From: Gammaproteobacteria bacterium
GTDB lineage: Bacteria; Pseudomonadota; Gammaproteobacteria; Enterobacterales; Neiellaceae
Assembly: GCA_017425245.1 (NCBI GenBank)
Contig: JAFOOX010000063.1
Coordinates: forward strand, 62,001-126,000
Reading direction: 5' to 3'
DNA length: 64,000 nucleotides
The translations under genes were made by a program, and so were the position numbers. Numbering within the stretch: position 1 is the first letter of the stretch; each line of letters starts with the position of its first letter. The notes under the pieces were generated by a model that did not search any database, was not told the origin of the DNA, and was given only the letters and a program-made list of their open reading frames with translations. Positions 9,379 through 19,600 of this stretch are shown here, in pieces.

Positions 9379-9861
9379 CTACTTGGCCTTGGGCACAAAA
9401 GCGTCAATCAGCTCATAGCTCCCTGGGCTCCACTGCTTAGACTGCAGCACGGTCAACTGGCCGGTGGCAACCTTGCCACACTCCTTGCCCAGCAGCAGGG
9501 TCACCAGCTGATCCAGCCCCGGGCTGTGCGCCACCAGCCAGCAGCAACCCGGTTTGCCCGGCATCACCCGCTTTTTCAGCTGGGCCCACAGGCTGTCGCC
9601 ATCGGCCTCATACAGCGACGGCATCAGCTGCAGGCGGGCTTCATCCAGCCCCAGAGTGGTCATCAGCGCCAGCGCCGTACTGTAGGTACGCACGGCCGGT
9701 GAACAGAGCACTTTGTCCGGCAGGTGCTGGGCCAGTAACGGCTGTCTGCTCAGCTGTTGCAGCTCACGATAGCCACGGCCATTGAGCGGACGCAGCAGAT
9801 CACTCGCCTCCTCATGGCGCCAGCTGGACTTGGCATGACGGATCAGAACCAGGGAATGCAT
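9379..9861 (-). CDS. sixA: Phosphohistidine phosphatase SixA
   Basis: Histidine-phosphatase-superfamily enzyme. In E. coli SixA acts on phosphohistidine of phosphorelay or nitrogen-PTS proteins. The 160 residues fit the family. The N-terminal catalytic signature LIRHAKS has the phospho-accepting histidine at residue 9, and WLVAHSPGL carries the second histidine. A single gene, divergent from rimO. Confidence 0.92.
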   Translation of the reverse strand: MHSLVLIRHAKSSWRHEEASDLLRPLNGRGYRELQQLSRQPLLAQHLPDKVLCSPAVRTYSTALALMTTLGLDEARLQLMPSLYEADGDSLWAQLKKRVMPGKPGCCWLVAHSPGLDQLVTLLLGKECGKVATGQLTVLQSKQWSPGSYELIDAFVPKAK

Positions 9862-10059
9862 GACCGCTCCTGTCGCTTACCCGTGGGTAAGCCTTTGGTT
9901 GAAAAGCATGATTGTCAGACAGCGCCATGATGCCAAGGTCCATAGCAGTTTTTGGTGACATTTTGATGACAGAGGGCCGCAAGTGATCCTGGTCACAGCG
10001 CTGGCAGCCAACGCGCCAAGCGGCTAGAATTCGCGCGCATTTCGCCTCAGGAGTCCGCC

Positions 10060-10104
10060 ATGTCTGGCCACAAGATCGGTTTTGTTTCCCTCGGCTGCCC
10101 CTGA
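10060..10104 (+). pseudogene. rimO: rimO 5' remnant, interrupted by prophage
   Basis: The first 14 codons read MSGHKIGFVSLGCP and then TGA. This is the start of the radical-SAM methylthiotransferase RimO, whose family continues KNLVDSE right after GCP. The native signals are intact: AGGAG six bases before the ATG and a TAGAAT -10-like hexamer at 10024-10029. The break falls exactly in the conserved GCPKN coding segment, and the following DNA is phage-like, so this is an insertion rather than a mutation. The remaining gene should lie beyond the right prophage end, outside this window. Confidence 0.9.
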
Positions 10105-10115
10105 GATGTTCTATC
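10090..10115. other. Prophage left attachment junction (attL)
   Basis: Host rimO coding sequence can be followed up to about 10101 and departs from the family consensus immediately after. The crossover dinucleotide of a serine recombinase would lie within roughly 10093-10102, but cannot be fixed without attR or an unoccupied site. Confidence 0.75.
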
Positions 10116-10382
10116 TATACATTCGTGGCGGTTATGCTAGGCTTGGATTTCTAGCGTGGTTATCCAGTCAACCAAGGTTGTCGGGGGTGGTTATGCAAAT
10201 CCCGCTGTAATGGCGGGGCTGTCCTGGTAACAGGCGGCATTGGGATGGGGACTGAGTGCGCAGGCTGATGCGCGAGGCGCTTGAGCTGGCTTAGCCAGTC
10301 GGCCAAAAGTGGTTGGTGTGCAATGACCAAGCGTTTACTACCCAAAAGCCGGGATCAGCTCCGGCCAGTCCCCATCACCAAT
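10105..10382. other. Prophage left arm without recognised genes
   Basis: These 278 bases lie between attL and the tRNA-like element. Short plus- and minus-strand open frames exist but none has a convincing ribosome-binding site or family resemblance. A small CCCGC/GCGGG hairpin lies at about 10200-10217. This stretch should contain the attP half-arm used by the serine recombinase. Confidence 0.5.
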
Positions 10383-10491
10383 GCTGGTGTAGCTCAGCGG
10401 GTTAGAGCGCGATCCTGTCTTGCCGTCGCTGACAGGGACGGGCAGTGCGCAAGCAATTGCGCCAGCGCCGGTTCAAATCCGGCCATCAGCA
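10383..10491 (+). tRNA. tRNA-like structure of 109 nt, probably atypical or decayed
   Basis: The ends form a complete tRNA frame: acceptor GCTGGTG pairs with CATCAGC (one G-T), then TA, a D-arm GCTC..GAGC enclosing AGCGGGTTA, and a T-arm GCCGG-TTCAAAT-CCGGC, with discriminator A. Between D- and T-arms lie 56 bases, about 20 more than in class II tRNAs. They include GCGCAA-GCAA-TTGCGC, a GNRA-capped stem like a long variable arm, and CCTGTC..GACAGG enclosing 11 bases where a 7-base anticodon loop is expected. No CCA is encoded. No anticodon can be assigned; it may be a tRNA pseudogene or an unusual suppressor-like RNA. Confidence 0.5.
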
Positions 10492-10579
10492 GAGTCCGGC
10501 ACTGCCGGTTGGAGTCTGGTATGGGCTGGGAGATCCTCGCCGCCAGCCGCGTTGTCCCGGCGATACGGGGCCCGATATC

Positions 10580-10654
<75 letters not shown>

Positions 10655-10657
10655 ACC

Positions 10658-13600
10658 TCACCCCTCAAACTGATCTTCCAGCACCCCGCGCAGACTCTTG
10701 TTGATGGGCACCCCGTCAACCATGTTGTTGCGTGCGCGCTCGCGGGCCCGGCGCGACTGGTTCAGGGTCTTGCGGGTGATGCGCAGCTGAGGCCAGCTTT
10801 CGTTGAAGCCCCGGATCTCGTCCATGATCTCCACCATCTTCTTGCTGTCCTTCTCCTGCCACGCCATGTAATAGGCGGTCATCAGTTCAGTGCGCCGGCC
10901 AAGAATCTCCTGCTCGTAGTTTTTCATGGCGCCGCGGCGATCGTACTTGTCGGCCATCTTCGAGGGCGTGAAGCCGCTGGCCTGGGCGAACAGGTCAAGC
11001 ACATTGAAGCCATCCGGCCCCAGGATCTCATCACCCTTCATGGTCAGCGCGCCCTCAGTGCCATAGCGGCCAGCCTTCATGGCGTCCTTGATGAACTTGG
11101 GCGAAGCCTGCTCAAAGCCCCGGTAGATATTGCCGTCTGCCATGGTGCTGCCAGCGCGCAGCCAGTTCAGCACCACGCCACCCAACACCGGCCCCATGGC
11201 CTGCTGGGCGTAGTGTGCCCACAGGTTGTCACTCTCCAGATCCCGGTCAGGCTCGCGGATCATCAGACTGCCCAGGCCAATGCGGGCGGTCATATCGATA
11301 CCCGGGACCACCCCGCCCAGCAGCACGCGGCCCAAATCCTCCCCCGCCACTGACAGCACCCACTGGCGGAACTCGGTTTCTGCGTCCCACGGCTCATCGT
11401 CATCGCCAAAGGCTTTGGCGGCGGCGTTGGCCACGCCAAACACCATGCTGAGTGGTAGCGCCATGGCGCCGCCCAGCAGCGAGGTTACCCCCAGCGTGCC
11501 CAGCAGCTGCGTCCGGGCCATCCGCTTGGTTTCAGCGTCAGCCCCTTTGGTGGCCAAGAAAGCGTTGCGCCATAGGTAATACATCATGTTCAGGCCGTAT
11601 TGCTTGAACTGCAGCATCACTTTCTGCCAGTCCTTCTGCATGTAGCGGGCGCGGTTCTGGTTGGAATAATCAAAGTGGCCGTCCCACACCGCGTCACCAG
11701 CGTACTTCACTGCGGCGTCGTGGCTCATGCCCTGCTGGCGAGCCAGCCGATAGGCAGCCATGGCGGTGGTTTCGCGGTTGGCCACCTCGGCTTTATGGAA
11801 CAGGGCGCTGACAAAGGTCATGGCTTTATGCCAGCCGTCGCTGTATTGGCTGGTGTCGCCCTCGGCAATGCCCATCAGGTCGTGGGCGTTGGTCTTGTCG
11901 ATCACCCCGGCCTCATGCAGCTGGCGATAGGCTGCCAGCTCGTCACCGCTCAGGGTGCGCTCGATGCTCCAGCCCTTCCAGTCGCCATGCGCCAGGTGGC
12001 GCCCCTCGCGCAGGAACTGCACCATGCTGCGGCCAAGCTCCTTGGTCGCGGCGCCCCAGCCGAATTTACTGGCAAGAATGGGCAGGGCCACCACGGCGTT
12101 TTGCGTCAGGTTGACCAGCGCGGCGGCCGGCGAAACCCCCAGCATCCAGACAAAGCCAATGCTGGTCAGGGTGTTTGCGGCCTTGCTGTTGGTCGGGTTC
12201 ATCACCCACTGGTGGCGCTTCTGCAGCTCGTTGGCGATCGCTGCGGCTTGATTGCCTTTGGTCTTGGCCTCATCCACCACGCTCTGTACCAGGGCGTCTA
12301 GGGTTGGCTGGAACTCAAGCCTGCTGACTTGATAGGCATGGCGCACGGTGTTGCTCGCCAGCGACCGCACAGCATCCGCGCTGTAACCCTTGGTCTTGCG
12401 GCGGTGGATGAAGGCTTTGCGCAGGCTGCGATCCGGCAGTGCGCGCAGGTAGAGCTGGTAAATCTGGTCAGTCAGCGCGTCACGCTGCTGGTCACCCAGC
12501 CCCGAGCCCTCCAGCGCCTGCATCACATCGTTGACGAAACCGCTGCTGGCACCAGACAGGCCGGGGATCTTGTCGATCTTGCGGCCGGTGTCGACCACCG
12601 TCAGCCCCTCCTTGCCCATCTGCCGGGCGCGGGCCTTTTGATCGCTGGCGCTGTCGAACATCTCAAAGATGCGATCACCCTTGGCGTCTTTGGCCTCGAT
12701 CCAGTATTCGCCAAAGCGGGCCAGCGGGAAGTAAGGGGCCTGCACCTGTGCCCAGGTCATGGTGTCGTGCATATCATCGAGGATGGCCCGGCGCATGGCC
12801 CCGTCCATCACCGACTGCTCAATACGCTGGCGCAGGGTGTCGTGCATTTCCTCAAACTGCTGTCGGTATGTGTCGCGGATCTGCTCGTAATAGGCCTTGG
12901 CCTCCGGTGTCAGCCGGTCCCACTTCGCTTTCAGCTTGCGGTACTCGCCATCGCGTCCAGCCTCGGCGGCCATCATCTGGTCAAGGCTGCGGATCTTCTC
13001 CTGCACCCGTTTGCGGCCATCTGCGGTGGTCGCCTTCTGCAGCTGGTCGCGGTACCGCTTCATGGCCTGGTTGGCTTGCCCCATATCCAGCCGCGCAAAC
13101 GCCTGCGACGGGTCGACGCCGGCTACGGTGGTCTCGTGCATCAGGTCGAACAGCGCATTGGCGGCGGCCTTGTTCTTCATGGCCCAGCCGTTAACCCCTT
13201 CCACAAACGCGGCGGCGCGCTCGGCCATCTGGTTGCGCTTGGCTCCCATCTGGTGAACGGTGTCCAGGTAGTCGCCGATGCTGGGTAGCACACGCCGGCC
13301 AATGTCGGCCAGATGGCGCAGGGTCAGCGCCCCCAGTGCGGCCGGGGTGAAGTCGTCCCACTTGCCGGCGATCCAGTCCTTGATGGTTTCGGCTTTCACT
13401 TCGCTGGCGGCGTCCAGCGCCTGGGCCGCGCGGGATTTGCTGAACCGAATATCTGGGTTCTCATTGCGGTATTTGACAAGATCCGCATCTGTAAGTACCT
13501 TTTGCTTGTAGCCTTTCAGTTGGCGCACATCCCTGGGCAATCGCAGCCCAGACCGTGCGCCGAATGAGGGGCTTTCTTTTTGGTCGAGATACAACAGCGC

Positions 13601-16600
13601 CTTGGCATCATTCGACCATTTATCCACAGGAGTAATGCCGCTTCCGCCTTCCTCGTAGGCGTTGGTGGTAACGTGAACATCTAGCCCACCCATTCCCTTG
13701 TTTGGCTCAATGGTGACGCGCACAGGGCGACCACTCACCAGCTCTGGGGCAAACATAACCAGAGCGCCAGGCACTGTTTGCGAGCGGAACACCGCTACAG
13801 GGTTTTCGATCCACTCCGGCACACGCTTCCACATCTGCGCCGTCATGCCGGGGTGCTTCACATTGCCTGAATCCCTATCCAGCTTGCCGACTACGGATTC
13901 CTGCAAATGGAGCGGTTTGTCACCAAAGCCAAGCATGTCCAGTACGTCCGAGCGATCGAGGATTTTAACCCCCTGCCGTTCAGCCTTCCCGCCGGCAAGC
14001 AGCGCATCGATCCGCTGCTCATAAGCCTGCCGTGTGGTCAAGGAGCGGGAGTAGCGAGTGTCAGGGTTCTGGCCGCCGTCACCATCGCGCCCAACGCCCT
14101 GCTTCATGCCCTCGCCGATGGAGCGGATCAGCTCGCGGATCTCGGTGCGGCTGATTTCGCCCTGCGGCAGCAGGCCGATATTGCGCAGCGCCCGAGTAAT
14201 GAGCCCAACCACGCGATCCCAGTACAGGCCAAGGCCGGTCTGGTCGGTGTTCTCGGCCACATGGGCGATCACTTCCTCGGCAAGAATGATCTCGTTGTCG
14301 CCGTCATAGTTGGCCCGAACCGTGCGCCACACTTCTGCAAGTGGGCCCTTGGTCTTCTCGCTATTCAGCACCGCCTGAACAATGGTCTTGTAATCGGCGT
14401 CGTTGATGATGGAGCGCAGGCCGTGGTGAGCCAGGATTTCATGGCGCAGGACGTTTTTAAGCTCGGCCGCGCTGGTGATGTTCTCCAGCACTACGGTGAC
14501 CTCGCCATCCTCATAGAAGGCGCGCACCACCTCGTCGGTCTTACTGGGCAGGCCGCGCACATCACCCTGCTTGGCGGCCACATTCACAGAGATCCCGGCC
14601 GCGCCCTTGTACTCGCGCAGGAACTGGGCGATCAGTGCCTCTGCCTGGGGGCGAGGGATGCCGCGAACGGTGCCGGTTTGACCGGTGGTGTTGTAGCGGG
14701 AAAAAGAAACCCCGCCATCAGCGGGGTTGTCTGTCGGCGGCTTTACGCCCTTAAGCGAGAAGCGCGGCGAGCCTTCAGGTAGGCTAGAGAGTCCTTCAGA
14801 TCCTGACGCAGAGACTCGATTTCTGAGTCCGTCAGGCGATAGACCTGATTTGAGGATGTATCTGGCTTCCGACTCGGTAAGGGCATCGAAGCCGAAACCG
14901 AAGCGGTCACGCCACCAGTTTTCAACGCTTCCATACTTCTCCCGAAGGTCGGCCAGCATCTGATCGGATAGCGCAAGTTTTGCATCCTGCTGCTGGTCGG
15001 TCAACTTGGCCTTGGATGATTCCTGAGCGGGGGCTATACTTTCATTGCTCTGGGGGCTTACCGTGGGGGCCGACTCTCCGGCATTAGGAGTCTGGCCTAC
15101 AAAGCCCGCCGCGCCGGACGCGCCAGCAGAAACGGGGTATCTGCTCCAGAGTCTCTCCCACCCTTCCTTTTCCTCCTTCTTCTCGGCGAACTTCGGGTTA
15201 ACCGGGAATGCGCTGTTGACGCGGTAAAAGTCTCCCGCCTCATCAGTCGCTGGCTGCAGCTCAATGAATACCGCCTTGCCCTTCTCTTTTGATTTGATTG
15301 CCACGATTTGCGCTGTTCGACCAGGGCGCCAGATGCTGTCCATGTCGGCTATGGCGGCCGATACAAACTGCTCAACCGAATCAAAGCCGGCATTACGGAT
15401 CTGGCTGCCGTGCCGCGCCTCGATGTGCGCTAGGCCATAACCCGTACCATCGGCGCGTTGCTCACCCTGCTGCAGGCGAATCTTGCCGGGCTGGCGACCA
15501 ATGACCACAGCCACATCCGACGAAATTTCCCCAAAGTCGATGCCACCACCGGGAGCCTCGATGAAGGTTTCAGGCGCAGCTGCGCCATCTTCCGCCCGCT
15601 CAACAGTCAAGGATTCCTTGACAGCTTGAGCCTCGGATCGCACAGCATCCACTAGCCCCTGAATGCGGGCAGCGGCATCAGCCACCCGCTCACCCCGCGA
15701 GCGCTTACGGAACAGTGCAGCAAGGTCGAACTTATCGTCCGTCAGCGCCTCCCCGTCCGCAGTCGCTAGCTTGATGCTGGTCGGGTATCCACGTTTGTCA
15801 TAGTTCACGCCGATCAGCTTGGACGAATCGCTGAATACCACGGGCTCGCCGCCCTTCTTCCATGACAGGACTTTGCGAATAAAGGCAAGGTCGCTATCGC
15901 GCTCTCTTTGCGCCATGTCCTCTCTGGCCTTGAACTCTGTCGCTTGGTCGTCGCCCTTTTCCTTGTCCGTCCTGGCATCTAATGCCGCCATGCGAGCGCG
16001 ATCTTTATTGTCCTTCTGCCATGTGATGAAGGTGTCGATAGCTTTGTCATAAGCGCTGTTGCGGCTCTCGGCCTGCTTGGTGTTGATGCCAGATCGCCCC
16101 GCCACATATCCGCTATAGGTGGCTGCCCGAACATTCATCAACCTACGGTACTGGCTCAGATACTCTGCCCGAAGGTCGACAACAGCTTGATCAACTGCGG
16201 CCTTTTGCGCATCGCTGCGGGCTGCGGCCATGCCGGCATCGCGGGCTGCATCCAGATACGCCTGGAACTCGTCAGCGTCTGCCTTGGCGCGACTGCTGCC
16301 GCTATGCGAAATGCCGGAATAGCTGGCGGCAGCCTCTTTCTGCGGAAACTCATCAGTAGCGGGTTCTCTGGCCGGATTGGCCGAAGCCTCAACGCCCGAG
16401 TAATCCTCGGCGGTTGGCGCTGCTTCGGCCTTGTTTGACTTTCTCCGATCAAGCTCTGCCTGCATGCGTTGCGCGGAAGTGCTTCTGATGTTCCTAGACT
16501 CAGATGCGCGTGCTCTATCCCGCTGCCGCCCTGCTGCGCCTGGCCCGCCAAGCGTGCCGAGGTTGTTTGACTTGTTGACCTCATGCGCGATTGAGGCGTC

Positions 16601-19600
16601 ATTCTCCCTTTCAATTCGGTCGATCTTCGCCTGTATTTTGCTTTCCGGGGCAGCCTTTAGGTTCTGATCGGCGACCACATCAATATAAGACTGTTTATAT
16701 GGGCCGGTGCCGCTATAAGAAAGATCATGGGGTATGTTGGCTTCGCGCACCAACCTCAAGTATTCATTGATTTCCTTGTGCGTGGACTCAAACTTTCCAC
16801 CCATGACGCCCTTTGCGATTTCCATGGCGCGATCTCTATGCCGCTGCGCGGTGTTCTCGGCTTCCACCTCCGGCTTATCCAGCACCAGATAAACCGCATT
16901 GGTGCCGGTGGACTGATCGGAGCCTTTGAAAGAGCCCTCTGGCAGCTTCTCCAGCGCGCCGCCCATCTCATCCACCCATGCGCGGAACTCTTGGTGTGCC
17001 TTGCTGCTGTTGAAGGTCACGCCAGCGCCCAAGATGGATACCAGCCGGCCGCCAGGCTTCACCAGCTCCCACGCCTTGCGGGTGTGGGCCATGTCCTGGC
17101 CGTTCTCAAATGGCGGATTCATCAGCACAACGTCATAGCGCTTGTCGGTTTCAAAGCTCATGAAGTCGTGGGCCACCACGTTATGGCCCTTTTCTTCAAG
17201 GATGCCGCGCAGGTTGCCGTTGATCTCGATAACGTCCACATCGGCGCCAGCCTCTTTGGCGGCGTCGGCCATGTCGCCCTTGCCGGCGCTCGGCTCCAGC
17301 ACGCTATCGCCGGGCTGGATGTTGGCCTGCTCAAGCACGATGGCCAGCGCCTGCCCGGTGGTGTTGTGGTAGCCGGGGATTTTCTTGCCGATCAGCTCGC
17401 GCTCAAGCTGTTTCAGGCGCGGCTCTGCGGCTGGCTTCTCGCCCAGCGTTTCCAGTTCGCGCAGGGCGTCGACCAGCTGCTCGCGGGTTTCGATGCCGGC
17501 ACGCTTGAGGCGGTTAACCTTGGCCAGCCCTTCCTTGGCGTAATCAACTTGCGGCCACAGGCGGCGCAGCTTCGGATCGGGTGAGGTTTTGGCATCAATG
17601 GCGGCCAGCCGCTTGGCGGTTTCCTCGCTCAGCGGCATAACGCCGCGCCCATCCCAGCGATTGCGCTCAGCGCGCAGCGCTTTGGCCAACGATTGGTATT
17701 CCTTGGAGCCCTTACCAGTGATCTGTTCCAGAATGGCAACGGCCTCACCAACCTGATCCGGGTGCAGGGTCGCGCGGGGGTATTCCACCTTATCGGCGAA
17801 CCGATCAACGCTTGCGCCGTCCTTTTCGTCATAACCGCCCATGCGGTAGCCGTCGAATGTCGGGCGGGTAAGCATGTCGCTGGGGATGGCTCGGCGGCGA
17901 ACACCCTGCAGCTGCTCAACCTGCAGCCGGTTGGTCACGCCAGCCAGCGCCTTGACCCGCCCACCCTCGATGGCATCCGCCAGATTGGTCAGTGTCTTAC
18001 CCATGGCTTCATCGCGTCGGGCCTGCTCCAGTGAGCCGGCAGCCTGGCTGGCGCGCTTTGCCGTATTGGTGAGGCGGTCGCGGCCTTGCTCGGCCTGGGC
18101 CTTGGCGGCGATCTTGGCGGCAGATGCGCGCAGCTCGGCCACGGCCAGCTTGCGGCGCTCGGCGGTGCGGTCTGGTGCCTGGTATGAGGTGGTACTAGGT
18201 GCGGCAGGGATTACGTTAGTGGCCGCTCCGGTTTGGGGTGGCATTCTGCCAGTAGTAACAGCCCCAGCGGTATGAGGTGCAGAGGTCGCTTGGGGGTTTT
18301 GCTCATTCGCCTTGTTAGTGGCCGCTTCGGTTTGAGCATTCTTGATAGGCGGCAGCTTGCCCATTTCGCGCTCACGGATGAACCAGCCGCCACCTTTCTG
18401 GAAGGTGTAAGGATCTACCGCTTTGGCTTCGTCCTTGGTCAGGTCGGCGCGAACCACTCCGCGCAGGGTCTTGCCCTTGCCGGTGGTGTGCTCGATGAGA
18501 TTGCTTGATTGGACGGCGGTCACCGGGGTGGCTTCTGCCGGTTCGGCCAGTGCTGGCGCGGCTTCCGGTTTTTGACTGGGTTTTGATTGGGGCTGTTCGG
18601 TCACCGCTGCCAACGAGCTGCGAACAGCCGTCAGCGCCTGCTGGCGCTCCTTGGTCGGCGGGGTGTTCTCGCGCACCGCCTGAACGGCGACGTTCTTCAC
18701 CTGCTCGATAGTGGCATCCGGGGTGGCAGCGAGAAAGGCATCAACGGCGGCATTCACGTTGGTGGCCACAGGCGCTGACATTTGACCGGTGGCGCCAGCG
18801 AAAGAGGCGGCGGCGCGGTCAGTCCAGCGCGGTAGCGTTGGGGCTGGCGCCGAGCCCTCCAGTTTTGGCGTTGTCGCCGGAGCCTTCTTGCCCTCACTGG
18901 CGAGGGTGACAGGTGCGCTATTGGCGGGTGGCTGACCCAGCAACTGAGGCATCGCAAGCTGGGCGCCATCTGGCGCAGAAAGCGAAGGGATACCGCCACC
19001 ACCACCCTGATCGTCTGGCCCCAGCCACTCACCTTCCAGCGGCTGCTGAATGTTCTGCAGGCCACGACCGGGACGGCGATAACCGCCCAGCATCTCGTCA
19101 CCCAGCTTGGCAGCGCCGCCCGGAGTGTTGACCCCGAGGAACCGCGCAAAGGCAGGCTGGTCCAGATCCACGCCATCGCGCCAGCGCCCGGGTGTCGGCG
19201 GGATTGGCGTGCTGTTCATGGTGTCGGTCAGCGCCTGATCGGTGGCGTTGATTTCATTGTCCAGCACAGGGTTGCCGGTATCTGCGGGCGGGCGCGGCGC
19301 GTGCAACATCCCACCAACGCCACCCAGCGGGCCAGCAAGAAGCCCCTCAGTCAGGCCGGTGGATAGCACCTTATCCCACTCGCCCCGGCTGGCGTCAGCG
19401 TTGGCGCCAACCGCAAGGTTAACCGCCCGCTGCGTGGCGCCGCCCTGAATGGCCTCGGTGCCTCCCTCCACCAGCGCGCCCTGAGCGAAGCGACCAACGG
19501 CCGTTTTGCCGAGCTGCGGCATAATGCTACCCATCCAGCCGCCCGCCACGCCGCCCAGCGCACCGCTGAAAACGTCAGCAGCAACCGCTGCTGGATCGCG

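Noticed and set aside
11600..13288. Plus-strand frames of 233 and 319 residues within the giant gene
   Set aside because: Antisense to the clearly coding PLxRFG protein; no start signals.
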